Below are positions 53,311-62,561 of a stretch of DNA of 64,000 nt, in pieces. A program made the translations under genes and the position numbers. The notes under the pieces are model-generated. The model worked only from the letters and a program-made list of their open reading frames with translations. It was not told where the DNA came from and did not search any database. Positions within the stretch are counted from its first letter, which is position 1; every line of letters begins with the position of its first letter. The stretch is taken from assembly GCF_019800665.1 (NCBI RefSeq), contig NZ_JAHVKO010000003.1, forward strand, positions 310,001 through 374,000. The letters run 5' to 3'. The stretch is from Microbulbifer agarilyticus (lineage in GTDB: Bacteria; Pseudomonadota; Gammaproteobacteria; Pseudomonadales; Cellvibrionaceae).

Positions 53311-55197
53311 ATGGCCAATTACTCCGCAGAAGATATCGAGGTATTGACGGGACTCGACCCGGTGAAAAAGCGCCCGGGGATGTATACCGAAACCACCCGT
53401 CCCAACCACCTCGCCCAGGAAGTGATCGACAACAGTGTCGATGAAGCCCTCGCCGGGCACGCGAAAAAGATTGAAGTGGTGTTGCACAAGGACCACTCTA
53501 TCTCGGTGAGTGATGATGGCCGCGGTATGCCGGTGGATATCCACCCGGAACAGGGGCGCCCCGGTGTCGAGGTGATCCTGTCGACGCTGCACGCCGGTGG
53601 TAAGTTCTCCAACAACAACTACCAGTTCTCCGGCGGCCTGCACGGGGTGGGTGTGTCCGTGGTGAATGCCCTGTCCAAAGTGCTCGAGGTTACTATCCAG
53701 CGCGACGGCAAGATTCACCGAATTGGTTTCCAGGACGGTGAAAAAGCGTCTGATCTGGAAGTGGTGGGCGAGTGTGGTAAGCGCACCACCGGCACCAGCG
53801 TACGTTTCCTGCCAGATCCGAAGTATTTCGACTCCTTCAAATTCTCGGTACCGCGCCTGCGTCACCTGTTGCGTGCCAAAGCGGTACTGTGTCCCGGTCT
53901 AAGCGTCACCTTTATCAACGAGCAGGACGGTGAGTCCGACCAGTGGTTTTATGAAGATGGCCTCAAGGATTACCTTGCTGCCGCAAACCAGGGTTGGGAA
54001 GTACTGCCGGCGGAACCGTTCGTGGGCAACTTCGCGGCGGAAACCGAAGCGGCCGATTGGGCGGTGCAGTGGCTGCCGGAAGGTGGCGAAGTTACCGCCG
54101 AATCCTATGTAAACCTGATTCCCACCGCGCAGGGTGGTACCCACGTAAATGGCCTGCGTGCAGGCCTGCTCGATGCCATGCGCGAGTACTGCGAAATCCG
54201 CAACTTGTTACCCCGCGGGGTAAAGCTGGGGCCGGAAGATATCTGGAACCAGTGCTCTTACGTACTTTCCGCCAAGCTGGCCGACCCGCAGTTTTCCGGG
54301 CAGACCAAGGAGCGGTTGAGCTCCCGTGAAGCCACCGCATTTATCTCCGGTGTGGCCAAAGATGCGTTCGGCCTGTGGCTGAACCAGCACACCGAAGAAG
54401 GCGACAAACTCGCCGAGCTGTGTATCAGTAATGCACAAAAGCGTTTGCGCTCGGCGAAAAAGGTTGCGCGCAAGAAAGTCACCCAGGGCCCAGCACTGCC
54501 AGGCAAGCTCGCCGACTGCTCCAGTGGCGACGCCAGTCGCTCCGAACTTTTCCTGGTGGAGGGGGATTCCGCGGGTGGTTCCGCCAAGCAGGCGCGGGAT
54601 CGCGAGTTCCAGGCGATCATGCCGCTGCGCGGTAAGATCCTGAATACCTGGGAAGTGGACTCCAGTGAAATCCTCGCCAGCCAGGAAGTGCACGATATTG
54701 CCGTGGCGCTGGGCGTGGACCCGGGTAGCGACAACCTGGAAGGCCTGCGCTACAACAAAATCTGCATCCTCGCGGATGCGGACTCCGATGGTCTGCACAT
54801 TGCCACCCTGTTGTGCGCACTGTTCCTGCGTCACTTCCGCCCGCTGATTACTGCCGGCCATGTGTACGTTGCTATGCCGCCTCTGTTCCGTATCGATATT
54901 GGCAAGGACGTCTACTACGCCCTCGACGATGCCGAGCGCCAAGGCATTCTCGACCGCATTGCGGCAGAGAAAAAGAAAGGCAAGATTCAGGTGACGCGAT
55001 TCAAAGGGCTGGGTGAAATGAACCCGCTGCAGCTGCGCGAAACCACCATGGACCCGAACACCCGTCGTCTGGTGCAGCTGTATATTGAGTCTGGTGACGA
55101 CAGCAACCAGTTGCTGGATATGCTGCTGGCGAAAAAGCGTGCGAGCGATCGCAAGCAGTGGCTGGAAAGCAAAGGTAACCTCGCCGAGGTCGGTTAA
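53311..55197 (+). CDS. parE: DNA topoisomerase IV subunit B
   Basis: ATPase subunit of topoisomerase IV, which separates linked daughter chromosomes with ParC. The 628 residues show the GHKL ATPase (EVIDNSVDEALAGHA; SVSDDGRGMPVDIHPE; GGLHGVGVSVVNALS), a transducer with the lysine in QGGTHVNGLRAGL, and the TOPRIM domain (LFLVEGDSAGGSAKQARD; DADSDGLHIATLL) with the family end. No parC is in the window. A strong terminator follows. It is a target class of quinolone and aminocoumarin drugs; no resistance change was assessed. Confidence 0.97.
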   Translation: MANYSAEDIEVLTGLDPVKKRPGMYTETTRPNHLAQEVIDNSVDEALAGHAKKIEVVLHKDHSISVSDDGRGMPVDIHPEQGRPGVEVILSTLHAGGKFSNNNYQFSGGLHGVGVSVVNALSKVLEVTIQRDGKIHRIGFQDGEKASDLEVVGECGKRTTGTSVRFLPDPKYFDSFKFSVPRLRHLLRAKAVLCPGLSVTFINEQDGESDQWFYEDGLKDYLAAANQGWEVLPAEPFVGNFAAETEAADWAVQWLPEGGEVTAESYVNLIPTAQGGTHVNGLRAGLLDAMREYCEIRNLLPRGVKLGPEDIWNQCSYVLSAKLADPQFSGQTKERLSSREATAFISGVAKDAFGLWLNQHTEEGDKLAELCISNAQKRLRSAKKVARKKVTQGPALPGKLADCSSGDASRSELFLVEGDSAGGSAKQARDREFQAIMPLRGKILNTWEVDSSEILASQEVHDIAVALGVDPGSDNLEGLRYNKICILADADSDGLHIATLLCALFLRHFRPLITAGHVYVAMPPLFRIDIGKDVYYALDDAERQGILDRIAAEKKKGKIQVTRFKGLGEMNPLQLRETTMDPNTRRLVQLYIESGDDSNQLLDMLLAKKRASDRKQWLESKGNLAEVG

Positions 55198-55210
55198 ATT
55201 ACCGGTCAAG

Positions 55211-55238
55211 AAAAAGCCCCGCTCTGCGGGGCTTTTTT
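55211..55238. terminator. Terminator after parE
   Basis: The 12-base stem AAAAAGCCCCGC / GCGGGGCTTTTT with a 3-base loop and T-run lies 14 bases after the parE stop. It may also serve the converging operon on the minus strand. Confidence 0.92.
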
Positions 55239-55290
55239 ATTTGCATAAATAAAAAAGAAAACGTGCGCGATGTCTTTCGCAACAAGTAGC

Positions 55291-55731
55291 TTAATGCTTT
55301 TCTACATCCGCCAGCGCAGGCCAAACCAGACCCAAGCGTATACCTGCCAATAGGATGACAAAGGAAGTTTCCAAGGCGAGAAAGGTGCCGATGGGATGCC
55401 CGGGCACGCCGCGGATCATCAGGTAAATTAAATACACTGCTGCAATCAGGTTGGCGGCGAGCGTCAGATTGATTGCGTACTCCCGCCGCTGCCAGAGCGA
55501 TTTGCACAGTAGTAAATTTAGTGCGGCGGTACCGGCGAGCATCACGCCGGGTAATATCAGCAGCAAGCGTCGGGAAATGCCAATTGTGTCGTCGGATAGC
55601 AGTGGCCAGACGGCGACAAAATGTCCGCGGGCGCCGAGAACCAGCAGCAAACCGAGAAGCACGGCACCGACTGCGGCGAGGTTATACAGCGCGTTGCGCT
55701 GAGAATCGCGCGTTGCGCTAAAAGCCGACAT
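55291..55731 (-). CDS. Small four-helix membrane protein of the two-component operon
   Basis: A 146-residue integral membrane protein with four likely membrane segments (about 14-34, 45-65, 78-98, 104-128) and few charged residues, of no family known to me. The ATG has GGGGGAGC upstream and overlaps the end of the response-regulator gene by 14 bases, so it is translated with it. It could be a sensor accessory or a target whose activity the kinase follows. No function is proposed. Confidence 0.72.
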   Translation of the reverse strand: MSAFSATRDSQRNALYNLAAVGAVLLGLLLVLGARGHFVAVWPLLSDDTIGISRRLLLILPGVMLAGTAALNLLLCKSLWQRREYAINLTLAANLIAAVYLIYLMIRGVPGHPIGTFLALETSFVILLAGIRLGLVWPALADVEKH

Positions 55732-56392
55732 CGTGCTCCCCCGGGGTCGCCAAGCCACATTCGTAAGCGAAGACTACTGCCTGGGCACGATCACGTAGCC
55801 CCAGCTTTGACAGTAAGCTGGAGACATGACTTTTTACCGTGGCCGCACCAATAAACAGGGTTTCGGCAATCTCGGCATTACTTTTACCCGCGGCGATTGC
55901 CGTCAGTACTTCGCGTTCGCGGGATGTCAGCCGCTGCAGGCGTTCGGCCAGGTCGCGTTCGCTTCCCAACTTTTGCGCGAACTGGCTGATTAGGCGCTGG
56001 GTGATGCCGGGGGCAAGCATGGCACCGCCCTCGGCAACCGTGCGTACCGCGTCGACGAGTGCTTCCGGCGGGATGTCTTTTAGTACAAAGCCACTGGCGC
56101 CCGCGCGCAGTGCGCGAAACACGTATTCGTCGGGATCGAAAGTGGTGAGGATGATGACTCGGCAAGCTGTGTCGCCGGCTTCCAGGATGCGCGCGGTGGC
56201 TTCCAGGCCATCCATCTCTGGCATACGGATATCCATCAAAATAACATCCGGTTGCTGAGTGCGTGCGGCCTCGATCGCCTCCACACCGGTGCCGGCCTCG
56301 GCGACCACTTCAATGTCGGGCTCGTTGTCCAATACCAGGGCAAAACCACGCCGCACCAGGGCCTGATCATCCACCACCATGACTCGCAACAT
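55718..56392 (-). CDS. NarL/FixJ-family response regulator
   Basis: A 224-residue response regulator: receiver domain with acidic pocket Asp8-Asp9, phospho-acceptor Asp54 (DVILMDIRMPEMDG) and Lys near 104; LuxR-type helix-turn-helix at about 155-210 (LTSREREVLTAIAAGKSNAE and HVSSLLSKLGLRDRAQ). It overlaps the stop of the kinase gene by one base (TAATG), so the pair is cotranslated. Its sequence recalls regulators common in actinobacteria. Its DNA targets may include the divergent DUF2306 gene. Confidence 0.93.
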   Translation of the reverse strand: MLRVMVVDDQALVRRGFALVLDNEPDIEVVAEAGTGVEAIEAARTQQPDVILMDIRMPEMDGLEATARILEAGDTACRVIILTTFDPDEYVFRALRAGASGFVLKDIPPEALVDAVRTVAEGGAMLAPGITQRLISQFAQKLGSERDLAERLQRLTSREREVLTAIAAGKSNAEIAETLFIGAATVKSHVSSLLSKLGLRDRAQAVVFAYECGLATPGEHDVGF

Positions 56393-57660
56393 TATCTTCT
56401 CCCTGTCGCAGTGGGTAATTGCGCGACTACTTCAAATCCGCCTTGAGCAAGTACATCGGCGTGCAAATGGCCGCCGAGCAATTCTGCGCGCTCACGCATA
56501 CCGGTAACACCATGTCCGGTGCTAGGTCCGTCGCCAAATTTAGTGTCGCCGCTTGGCTCAGCGGGGCTGTGTCCATCGTCGCAGACGCGGATGGATAGAC
56601 ATTCTTTTTCAGCCTTTACGCTCACGTACACACTGGCCTTCGAGCCGACATGCTTAACCACGTTGGTCAAAGACTCCTGAATAATGCGGTAGGCGGCAAG
56701 CGAAACACTGGTGGGTACCGATTCCAGATCACCCTGCCTGTCGTATTCCACCTTGGGTACTACCAAGCGTACTTTTTCGATCAAGGCCGTCAGATCATCC
56801 AGGCTCGGTTGTGGCGTGAGGACGGCTGCATCGCTGGCGGGGCGCAACACACCGAGTAAATCCCGCATTTCTGCCATGGCCTGGCGACCTGCCGTTTCCA
56901 CCGCGGCCAACGCCTCACTCGCAGCTTCCGGGTTGTTGCGACTGATCGCTCTGGCAGCGCCGGCCTGAATCGTCATCAGACTGACCTGATGCGCCACCAC
57001 GTCGTGCATCTCGCGCGCGATACGCGTGCGTTCCGCGGCCACCGCGCGTTCGGCCTCGGCGTTGCGCTCGCGTTCCAGGTAATCCGCTCTCTCTTCCAGT
57101 AAACGCAGGTACTCGCCGCGAAAACGCAGTCGGCGACCGATATACCACAGCGCCCAAACCAACATCACCGTCACAGTGCCGCCAGCTGTGGGTTGCACCA
57201 CGGTGTTCTGGTCGATCGCCACAAACACGATGGCGGCAATGACCCCAATGAAACTGGCCCGAGTATTCGCCTCATAGCGGCCGAGTGCGTAGAGAGAAAA
57301 TGCCAGGGCGACGACGCCATCGGCGGGCAAGCCCAGCTCCAGCATCAGCATGGCGGCAAGCACAACCGCATGCACCTGCCAGGGGTGCGTGCGGCGCCAC
57401 AGCAGGGCGAAGCAGCCTATGAAGCCGCACTGGAAAGCCGTCACGTCCCACAGGCTTTGTAGCGCGAGCACATCGCCAGTGCGCGACCACAACAGCAAGG
57501 TTAATAACAAGGCGAGTATGGCGAGCAACAGATCGGTTAAATACGGCCAGCGCTCGAAGGGCCCACGGATTGGCTGCCATACCGGCCGTTTGGGCAATTC
57601 TGTATGGGTGTGAGAGGTGTCAGGGGTGTCCGACGCTGGTGTGTTGGGGCGCGATCTCAT
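56392..57660 (-). CDS. HisKA_3-type sensor histidine kinase
   Basis: A 422-residue NarX/DesK-class kinase. Five or six membrane helices with little periplasmic loop (about 39-175) are followed by a coiled-coil and the phospho-acceptor His219 in RTRIAREMHDVVAHQVSLM. The ATPase has ESLTNVVKHV (N box), VCDDGHSP (G1) and GHGVTGMRERAELLGGHL (G2). A multi-helix sensor region followed by this His box is typical of actinobacterial kinases, so transfer is possible. The start lacks a clear ribosome site. It is first in the operon. Confidence 0.92.
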   Translation of the reverse strand: MRSRPNTPASDTPDTSHTHTELPKRPVWQPIRGPFERWPYLTDLLLAILALLLTLLLWSRTGDVLALQSLWDVTAFQCGFIGCFALLWRRTHPWQVHAVVLAAMLMLELGLPADGVVALAFSLYALGRYEANTRASFIGVIAAIVFVAIDQNTVVQPTAGGTVTVMLVWALWYIGRRLRFRGEYLRLLEERADYLERERNAEAERAVAAERTRIAREMHDVVAHQVSLMTIQAGAARAISRNNPEAASEALAAVETAGRQAMAEMRDLLGVLRPASDAAVLTPQPSLDDLTALIEKVRLVVPKVEYDRQGDLESVPTSVSLAAYRIIQESLTNVVKHVGSKASVYVSVKAEKECLSIRVCDDGHSPAEPSGDTKFGDGPSTGHGVTGMRERAELLGGHLHADVLAQGGFEVVAQLPTATGRR

Positions 57661-57848
57661 TTGTGCATGCTAAACCAGGCGTGGGGAGCTGTCATGAGCC
57701 TTGCGGTGGTGTCGGCAACGGGTGCGTCTCCTCCTTTTGGGGGAGATCAAAATCCCGCTTTTGGCGGATGTGTGGCGACCTGCAGAAGAGGATCATGCTC
57801 GCAGTCACATTCAGTCCCAACCCAGATGTAAACACCTGGAGAATCCCC

Positions 57849-58676
57849 ATGAACGAAGCTGTGCTCAGCCCCTCCTTGCCCAAACCCTTTGATGCCCGGC
57901 GGGCGGTCACCCTGACGGTAAAAAGCTGGTTTACTGCCGCAGCGATCGGCCACGCGATTTTTGTAGTGTACATTCTGGCAGTCTTTTATCCGCCCATTGC
58001 CCAGTCCGGGTTGCACGGCCTCGAGGGACTGCATCTGCCGGGAGGGTTTCGCGAGGGGGACACGCTGGGCAATCTGGCAGCGGTAAGTCACGTGCTTTTG
58101 GCGGTCATCGTGATTGGCGGCGGACCTCTGCAGTTGATTCCCGCAGTACGCCGCTCTGCGCCGAATTTCCACCGTTGGTTGGGGCGCAGTTACTTGTTCG
58201 CCGCGGTTATTAGCAGTATTGCCGGCCTGTACATGACCTGGACCCGGCACACCATCGGTAACCTCATGTCGCAGATCACCATATCGATTGATGGTGTGCT
58301 GATACTCGTGTTTGCCTTTCTGGCATTGCGCACGGCAATGGCTGGCCGGTTCAACGAACATCGCCGCTGGGCATTGCGGCTGTTTATGGCGGCCAGTGCG
58401 GTATGGTTCTTCCGTGTGGCGCTGATGGGGTGGGCGATGCTCACCGGTGGCTGGGGTATCGACTGGAAATCTTTCACCGGGCCTTTCCTGTACTTTCTGG
58501 GGTTTGCGCAGTACCTACTGCCGCTGGCCATGCTGGAATGGTATTTCCATTGCCAAAAGCCTGTTGCCCGGCAGCATACCCAGGTTGCTTTCGTGGGCGC
58601 CTTGGTACCACTGACCATCTTTATGGCCATTGGCATCTTTGCTGCGACCATGGGGATGTGGTTGCCACGGATGTAA
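57849..58676 (+). CDS. DUF2306-like membrane protein
   Basis: A 275-residue inner-membrane protein with about seven membrane segments. Family pattern: GGPLQLIPAVRRSAPNFHRW, a conserved His/Arg loop LGRSYLFAAVISSIAGLYM, a HRRWALRLFMAASAVWFFRV stretch, and a glycine-rich turn in AMLTGGWGIDW. The function of DUF2306 is unknown. The ATG at 57849 is preferred because it starts a soluble N-terminus before the first segment; longer upstream frames lack support. It is divergent from the kinase gene with 188 bases between, so it may be under the control of the adjacent two-component system (inference). Confidence 0.85.
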   Translation: MNEAVLSPSLPKPFDARRAVTLTVKSWFTAAAIGHAIFVVYILAVFYPPIAQSGLHGLEGLHLPGGFREGDTLGNLAAVSHVLLAVIVIGGGPLQLIPAVRRSAPNFHRWLGRSYLFAAVISSIAGLYMTWTRHTIGNLMSQITISIDGVLILVFAFLALRTAMAGRFNEHRRWALRLFMAASAVWFFRVALMGWAMLTGGWGIDWKSFTGPFLYFLGFAQYLLPLAMLEWYFHCQKPVARQHTQVAFVGALVPLTIFMAIGIFAATMGMWLPRM

Positions 58677-58784
58677 GCCGATTGAGCTATAGCGGAGTGT
58701 TTTGAGGTGGCGGGAATTCGCAGGGAAACTACTATTGGCCCAGCAATCGCAAACGTATTGCCAGTGCCAATTGAGAGTTAGCCT

Positions 58785-59348
58785 ATGAAATGCTCCGTGT
58801 TTATTGCGACCAGTGCCGACGGCTACATTGCCACAGAAGATGGTGGCGTCGATTGGCTGCAGGAGGCTGGCAATCAGGCCGCTGATATGAGCGACAACCC
58901 GGACGCGGGGTTCAGTGCCTTTATGGTCTCGGTTGATTGCATGATCATGGGACGCAAATGCATGGAAGTCATTTCCAGCATGAACCTGTCTGCCGAACAG
59001 TGGCCCTATGGTGACATTCCGATCGTTGTTTTAAGCAAGACATTACCCGAGCCGCCAGTGAATTTACGCGGCAAAGTCGAAATGTTTTCGGGTGAAATTG
59101 ATCAGCTGATCCAGGAACTCGAAGAGAGAGGGTTGCAGCATGCCTATGTCGATGGTGGCACCACAATTACCGCATTTCTTAACAAGCAATTAATTAACGA
59201 GATGATCATCTCGGTAGCCCCGGTGTTACTCGGCGCCGGTATTCCATTGTTTGGTCGGTTGGATCGGCGGATAGATTTATCCGACGCGGGAGCGACTGTT
59301 CTCGCAAATGGATTTGTGCAGGTCTCTTACACAGTGAATTACGGATAA
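58785..59348 (+). CDS. Dihydrofolate-reductase-family protein (RibD C-terminal-like)
   Basis: A 187-residue protein of the DHFR/RibD-C fold, often an uncharacterised NADPH-dependent reductase. Motifs: CSVFIATSADGYIATEDGGV, a nucleotide site MIMGRKCMEVI, VVLSKTLPEPPVNL, and HAYVDGGTTITAFLNKQLIN. It lacks the typical FolA active-site set, so it is not a replacement dihydrofolate reductase by sequence. GAGAG precedes the ATG. It is alone on the plus strand and converges with the penicillin-acylase-like gene. Confidence 0.9.
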   Translation: MKCSVFIATSADGYIATEDGGVDWLQEAGNQAADMSDNPDAGFSAFMVSVDCMIMGRKCMEVISSMNLSAEQWPYGDIPIVVLSKTLPEPPVNLRGKVEMFSGEIDQLIQELEERGLQHAYVDGGTTITAFLNKQLINEMIISVAPVLLGAGIPLFGRLDRRIDLSDAGATVLANGFVQVSYTVNYG

Positions 59349-59401
59349 TTGGAGCAGGCTTGCAATAGCCCTTTTGCGGCGATAGACAGCGGAGGGGGCT
59401 G

Positions 59402-59435
59402 CCAGCTCCGCCACCGTTAGGTGGCCAGGAGCTGG
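59402..59435. terminator. Strong stem-loop between converging genes
   Basis: CCAGCTCC-GCCACC pairs with GGTGGC-(CA)-GGAGCTGG around a GTTA loop: 14 base pairs with a two-base bulge. Its place between the convergent reductase and acylase genes suits a bidirectional terminator, though no good T-run follows. Confidence 0.6.
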
Positions 59436-59463
59436 GCTGAACTTCTCTTTCTTGAAGTACAAG

Positions 59464-61854
59464 TTATTGCGGCGAAAGCGTCAGTGTGTGAATCACCGCT
59501 CCCGGAAGTAGCGGAGTATTTTCTGCATTCACCCAGTCGGCGTGGCCAGCGGTATAGAAATCGGAAAGTGGGTGGCCACTCTGTCCGCCGGGCATAATCA
59601 GGAAGCCGTCTTGTTCTTTACCCGGGCTTACTACAAAGCGCATCGACTGGCCGTGCTTGGGGCGCTGTGCCAGCGGCATGTAGCTGTCACCGGCCTGTTC
59701 GCTCGCCGGCATATTCAGGTGGTCGCCGAGGAACGCGGGTAGCGCCGAGGAAAGTGGGTGGCGCATTTGCAGCGCGTTGTGTTTGCCCCAGTTTGCCTGC
59801 GCTAAGGCATCGTGTTTCTCAACCAGTTCGGACAGTACCGATTGCAATACCGAGCGCTGGAACGCGAGCCAGTTGTCAAAGCCCTCAGGTAGCCAGTGTG
59901 CTGGTTGCTGGTCGCGGATCTTGGCCAGCGCGCCCTCACTGTTACTGTTGAACAGCCATACCTCATCGTGTTCCGCAGAAATCACTTCGTTGTTTACCAG
60001 CGTTTCCTGCAGCGCGCGGTTCATTGCGCGGGTGAATTCGCGCTGGTATTCGCGCGCCACGGTGTAGCCGACATCGTCAACGGCTGCCCGTGCGGTCCAA
60101 TCAGTGAGGGCTGTTAGTGCGCCGTGCTCTTCTGCGGACAGGTCTTGCAGCGGCTCCATCCAGTTCAGCAGGTGGTCGCGCCAACCGGTGACGGTTTCCG
60201 CCCGGTTGTTCTGCAGCATTTCGGTCATGCGCAGTTCGTCGAAGCGCTCGGTGGCAATCAGATCCTGCTCGATCAACCAGCCGCGGGTGCCCAAGGCATA
60301 GGTGCCGCGTCCGATCTGGTCGCGCATCTTGTCCCCGACAATGCGGTTGTTGGCGGTCCAGATGTAATCCAGTTGTTCGCTGGTAATCATCGGGTAGTCC
60401 GCAGGCTGCAACCAGCCGCGCCAGGTATCGTCCACCTGCTGCCAGGGCACCAGACGCTCGCTCGGCACGCTGCCGCGCTCGGGAATACGGCCGAGAATCG
60501 TCCACAGGATTTCCCCTGCGCTGTCCGCGACCACAAAGTTAAACGGGCTGATACCGGAGCGGTGGGCGATGTCCGCAGCCTCTGCTGCGGTCACCGCATC
60601 GTCCAGGTTCAGGAACGGCAGCGGGTTCAATGCTTCCGCGTGATGTACCAGCCAGCGGTAGGCCGCGCGCTGTCCATCTTCCAGTGAGACGGCAGGGCCC
60701 CAGATGGTGTTGTCGATCTCCAGTGTCAGCGGCTCTTCGCCTTTGACAAGGATGGTTTCGGTCTGGCGATCGAATGCTAGGCGGCCCTGGGGGGCTTTGT
60801 AGTGGGTTTCATCGTGGTCCAGCACGATGTAGTCGGCCCAGTCACCCGCCGAGTTGGTCATGCTCCAGGCGACGTTGCCATTGGTGCCGATGGCCATGGC
60901 CGGCATACCGGGAAAGCTCACGCCGTTCATGTGCACCGCATTGCCCGCGGCATTGGTGTAATTGAGCTGCACGCGGTACCAGATATGGGGAATGGCCATA
61001 CCCAGGTGTGGGTCGTTGGATAGCAGCGCACCACCGTGGCTGGTCTTGGCGCCACTGATGGCCCAGCTGTTGGAGCCGTTCATGGGGCCAGGTTCGGGGG
61101 ATACGGCGGCCAGCTCGTTGGTCTCGCTGGGCTCACTCGTACCGTTAATCGCAAAGGTGGCCTCAGACGGGATTGCCGGCGTTGCATACTTGGTGCCATC
61201 AATCGCGGTATCCCATTGGGTACCCTGGGGCTGGATGAATTCCAGTAAGGTTTCACCGCCGGCGCGCAGCAGCAGGTCCCGGGCGTAATCCGATTGCGCC
61301 AGCTTGCCGGTCATCTGGATGAACATCGACATGGATACCAGCATGGACTCGGTGGGAGACCACTGTTTGGGCTCGACACGCAGCAAGTGATACTCGAAAG
61401 GCTTGCTGCCGAGACTGGCGAGTCCCGCATTCACACCCTCGGCGTAGATATCCAGGATGGCGCGATCCACAGCGGGGATCTGCGCGAGCGCTTCATCGGC
61501 GCGGCGACGCAGCTGGTGCACGCGATATTTCATGTCGGCTTCAACCGCGATGTTGCCAAACAGCTCTGCGAGCTCACCGCTGGCGAGACGGGATGCCAGG
61601 TCCATTTGGAAGAAACGGTCCTGCCCGTGGGCAAAGCCCATCGCATAGGCGGCATCCAGTCGGTTGGCCGCGGTAATCACCGCGATGCCCTTGTCGTCAC
61701 GCGCCAATGTCGCCGGGGCGCCGAGACCTGAGCTCACCGTAATCTCGCCGTCGAGTGTTGGCAGGCTCGCGCGCAGGGTAAAGGTGACGAAGGTGCCGAT
61801 CGCAAGCACCAAAATGAATACTGCAGCGGCAAGCTGCTTCAACCAACGTGGCAT
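59464..61854 (-). CDS. Penicillin-acylase-family protein
   Basis: A 796-residue N-terminal-nucleophile hydrolase precursor of the penicillin amidase / acyl-homoserine-lactone acylase family. N-terminal membrane anchor or signal (about 8-28), alpha chain to about 255, then the autocleavage site before Ser in PMNGSNSWAISGAKTSHGGA, which becomes the N-terminal nucleophile of the beta chain; the Asn in LLSNDPHLGMAIPHIWYRV follows. Members cleave amides of penicillins, acyl-homoserine lactones or other acyl amines; the substrate cannot be told. A short ribosome site (AGG) precedes the ATG. Confidence 0.9.
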   Translation of the reverse strand: MPRWLKQLAAAVFILVLAIGTFVTFTLRASLPTLDGEITVSSGLGAPATLARDDKGIAVITAANRLDAAYAMGFAHGQDRFFQMDLASRLASGELAELFGNIAVEADMKYRVHQLRRRADEALAQIPAVDRAILDIYAEGVNAGLASLGSKPFEYHLLRVEPKQWSPTESMLVSMSMFIQMTGKLAQSDYARDLLLRAGGETLLEFIQPQGTQWDTAIDGTKYATPAIPSEATFAINGTSEPSETNELAAVSPEPGPMNGSNSWAISGAKTSHGGALLSNDPHLGMAIPHIWYRVQLNYTNAAGNAVHMNGVSFPGMPAMAIGTNGNVAWSMTNSAGDWADYIVLDHDETHYKAPQGRLAFDRQTETILVKGEEPLTLEIDNTIWGPAVSLEDGQRAAYRWLVHHAEALNPLPFLNLDDAVTAAEAADIAHRSGISPFNFVVADSAGEILWTILGRIPERGSVPSERLVPWQQVDDTWRGWLQPADYPMITSEQLDYIWTANNRIVGDKMRDQIGRGTYALGTRGWLIEQDLIATERFDELRMTEMLQNNRAETVTGWRDHLLNWMEPLQDLSAEEHGALTALTDWTARAAVDDVGYTVAREYQREFTRAMNRALQETLVNNEVISAEHDEVWLFNSNSEGALAKIRDQQPAHWLPEGFDNWLAFQRSVLQSVLSELVEKHDALAQANWGKHNALQMRHPLSSALPAFLGDHLNMPASEQAGDSYMPLAQRPKHGQSMRFVVSPGKEQDGFLIMPGGQSGHPLSDFYTAGHADWVNAENTPLLPGAVIHTLTLSPQ

Positions 61855-62168
61855 GTTGAAACCTAATTATTTGTTTTGTGCGCGGTGATCATATCACCAT
61901 TTTTTTATTGGCTACTGTCGACTATATGTCCACAAGCGATGTCTTCGATTAGCCAATAGATTTACGTTGATTGGCGGTCATCAGCCTGCCGAAATTTATA
62001 TTTTCCGTATGTATATTTGACTGATTGGTCAGTCTTGGCGCAGGTGATCAGGATCTATATTGGTTTCAGATGAGTGTGTGGGCCAGCGCCAGATGCTCGC
62101 TAAGATTCTGTGTAAATTGCCAATAGCGAGTTGAAACGCATTGTGGGCATATCGGGAGACGCGGCTGA
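61855..62168. other. Non-coding gap upstream of two divergent genes
   Basis: These 314 bases separate the acylase-like gene (minus) from the GGCT-like gene (plus). It is AT-rich by comparison with its surroundings and contains the palindrome described at 62019-62034. No gene is seen. Promoters for both sides should lie here, but no clear pair was assigned. Confidence 0.5.
62019..62034. promoter_or_regulatory. TetR-type operator-like palindrome GACTGA-TTGG-TCAGTC
   Basis: A perfect 6-base inverted repeat with a 4-base centre, extended by a near-match TTGACTGA...TCAGTCTT, has the look of sites bound by TetR-family repressors (TGACTGA/TCAGTCA type). No TetR gene is in the window. Either flanking gene could be controlled from it. 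Confidence 0.5.
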
Positions 62169-62513
62169 ATGGAAAGATTATTTATTTATGGTTCTCTGGG
62201 GCCGGGAAGAAAGAATCATCACGTGGTCGAGGTCATACCCGGAATCTGGGAGGCGGCTACTGCAAAGGGGAAGTTGCAATACGAGGGTTGGGGTGCCGAG
62301 CTGGGCTTTCCCGGATTTGTGCCCGTTCAGGACGGTGAAGATGGCGAGGAGGTTCAGGGGTTCTTATTGTCGTCCGAAGAGCTATCTGCGTATTGGATAA
62401 TGCTAGATGAGTTTGAAGGCAGCGAGTACGAGCGCATTGAGATTACGGTAAAAACAGAAAACGGAGAGATAGTAACGGCCAGTATCTATTCTCTCCGCCA
62501 GCTGAATACTTGA
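62169..62513 (+). CDS. Gamma-glutamylcyclotransferase-like protein (AIG2 family)
   Basis: A 114-residue protein of the GGCT/AIG2-like fold. The family loop is clear: RLFIYGSLGPGRKNHHVV near the N-terminus (nucleotide or substrate pocket), and the C-terminal LDEFEGSEYERI with the likely catalytic Glu. Members cyclise gamma-glutamyl-amines; the substrate here is unknown. GGGAGA lies upstream of the ATG. It stands alone between the acylase and cupin genes. Confidence 0.85.
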   Translation: MERLFIYGSLGPGRKNHHVVEVIPGIWEAATAKGKLQYEGWGAELGFPGFVPVQDGEDGEEVQGFLLSSEELSAYWIMLDEFEGSEYERIEITVKTENGEIVTASIYSLRQLNT

Positions 62514-62561
62514 AGCAAGAAAACCAATGCGAACGTTTTTAACCAGTTAAGTTTTTACTGC

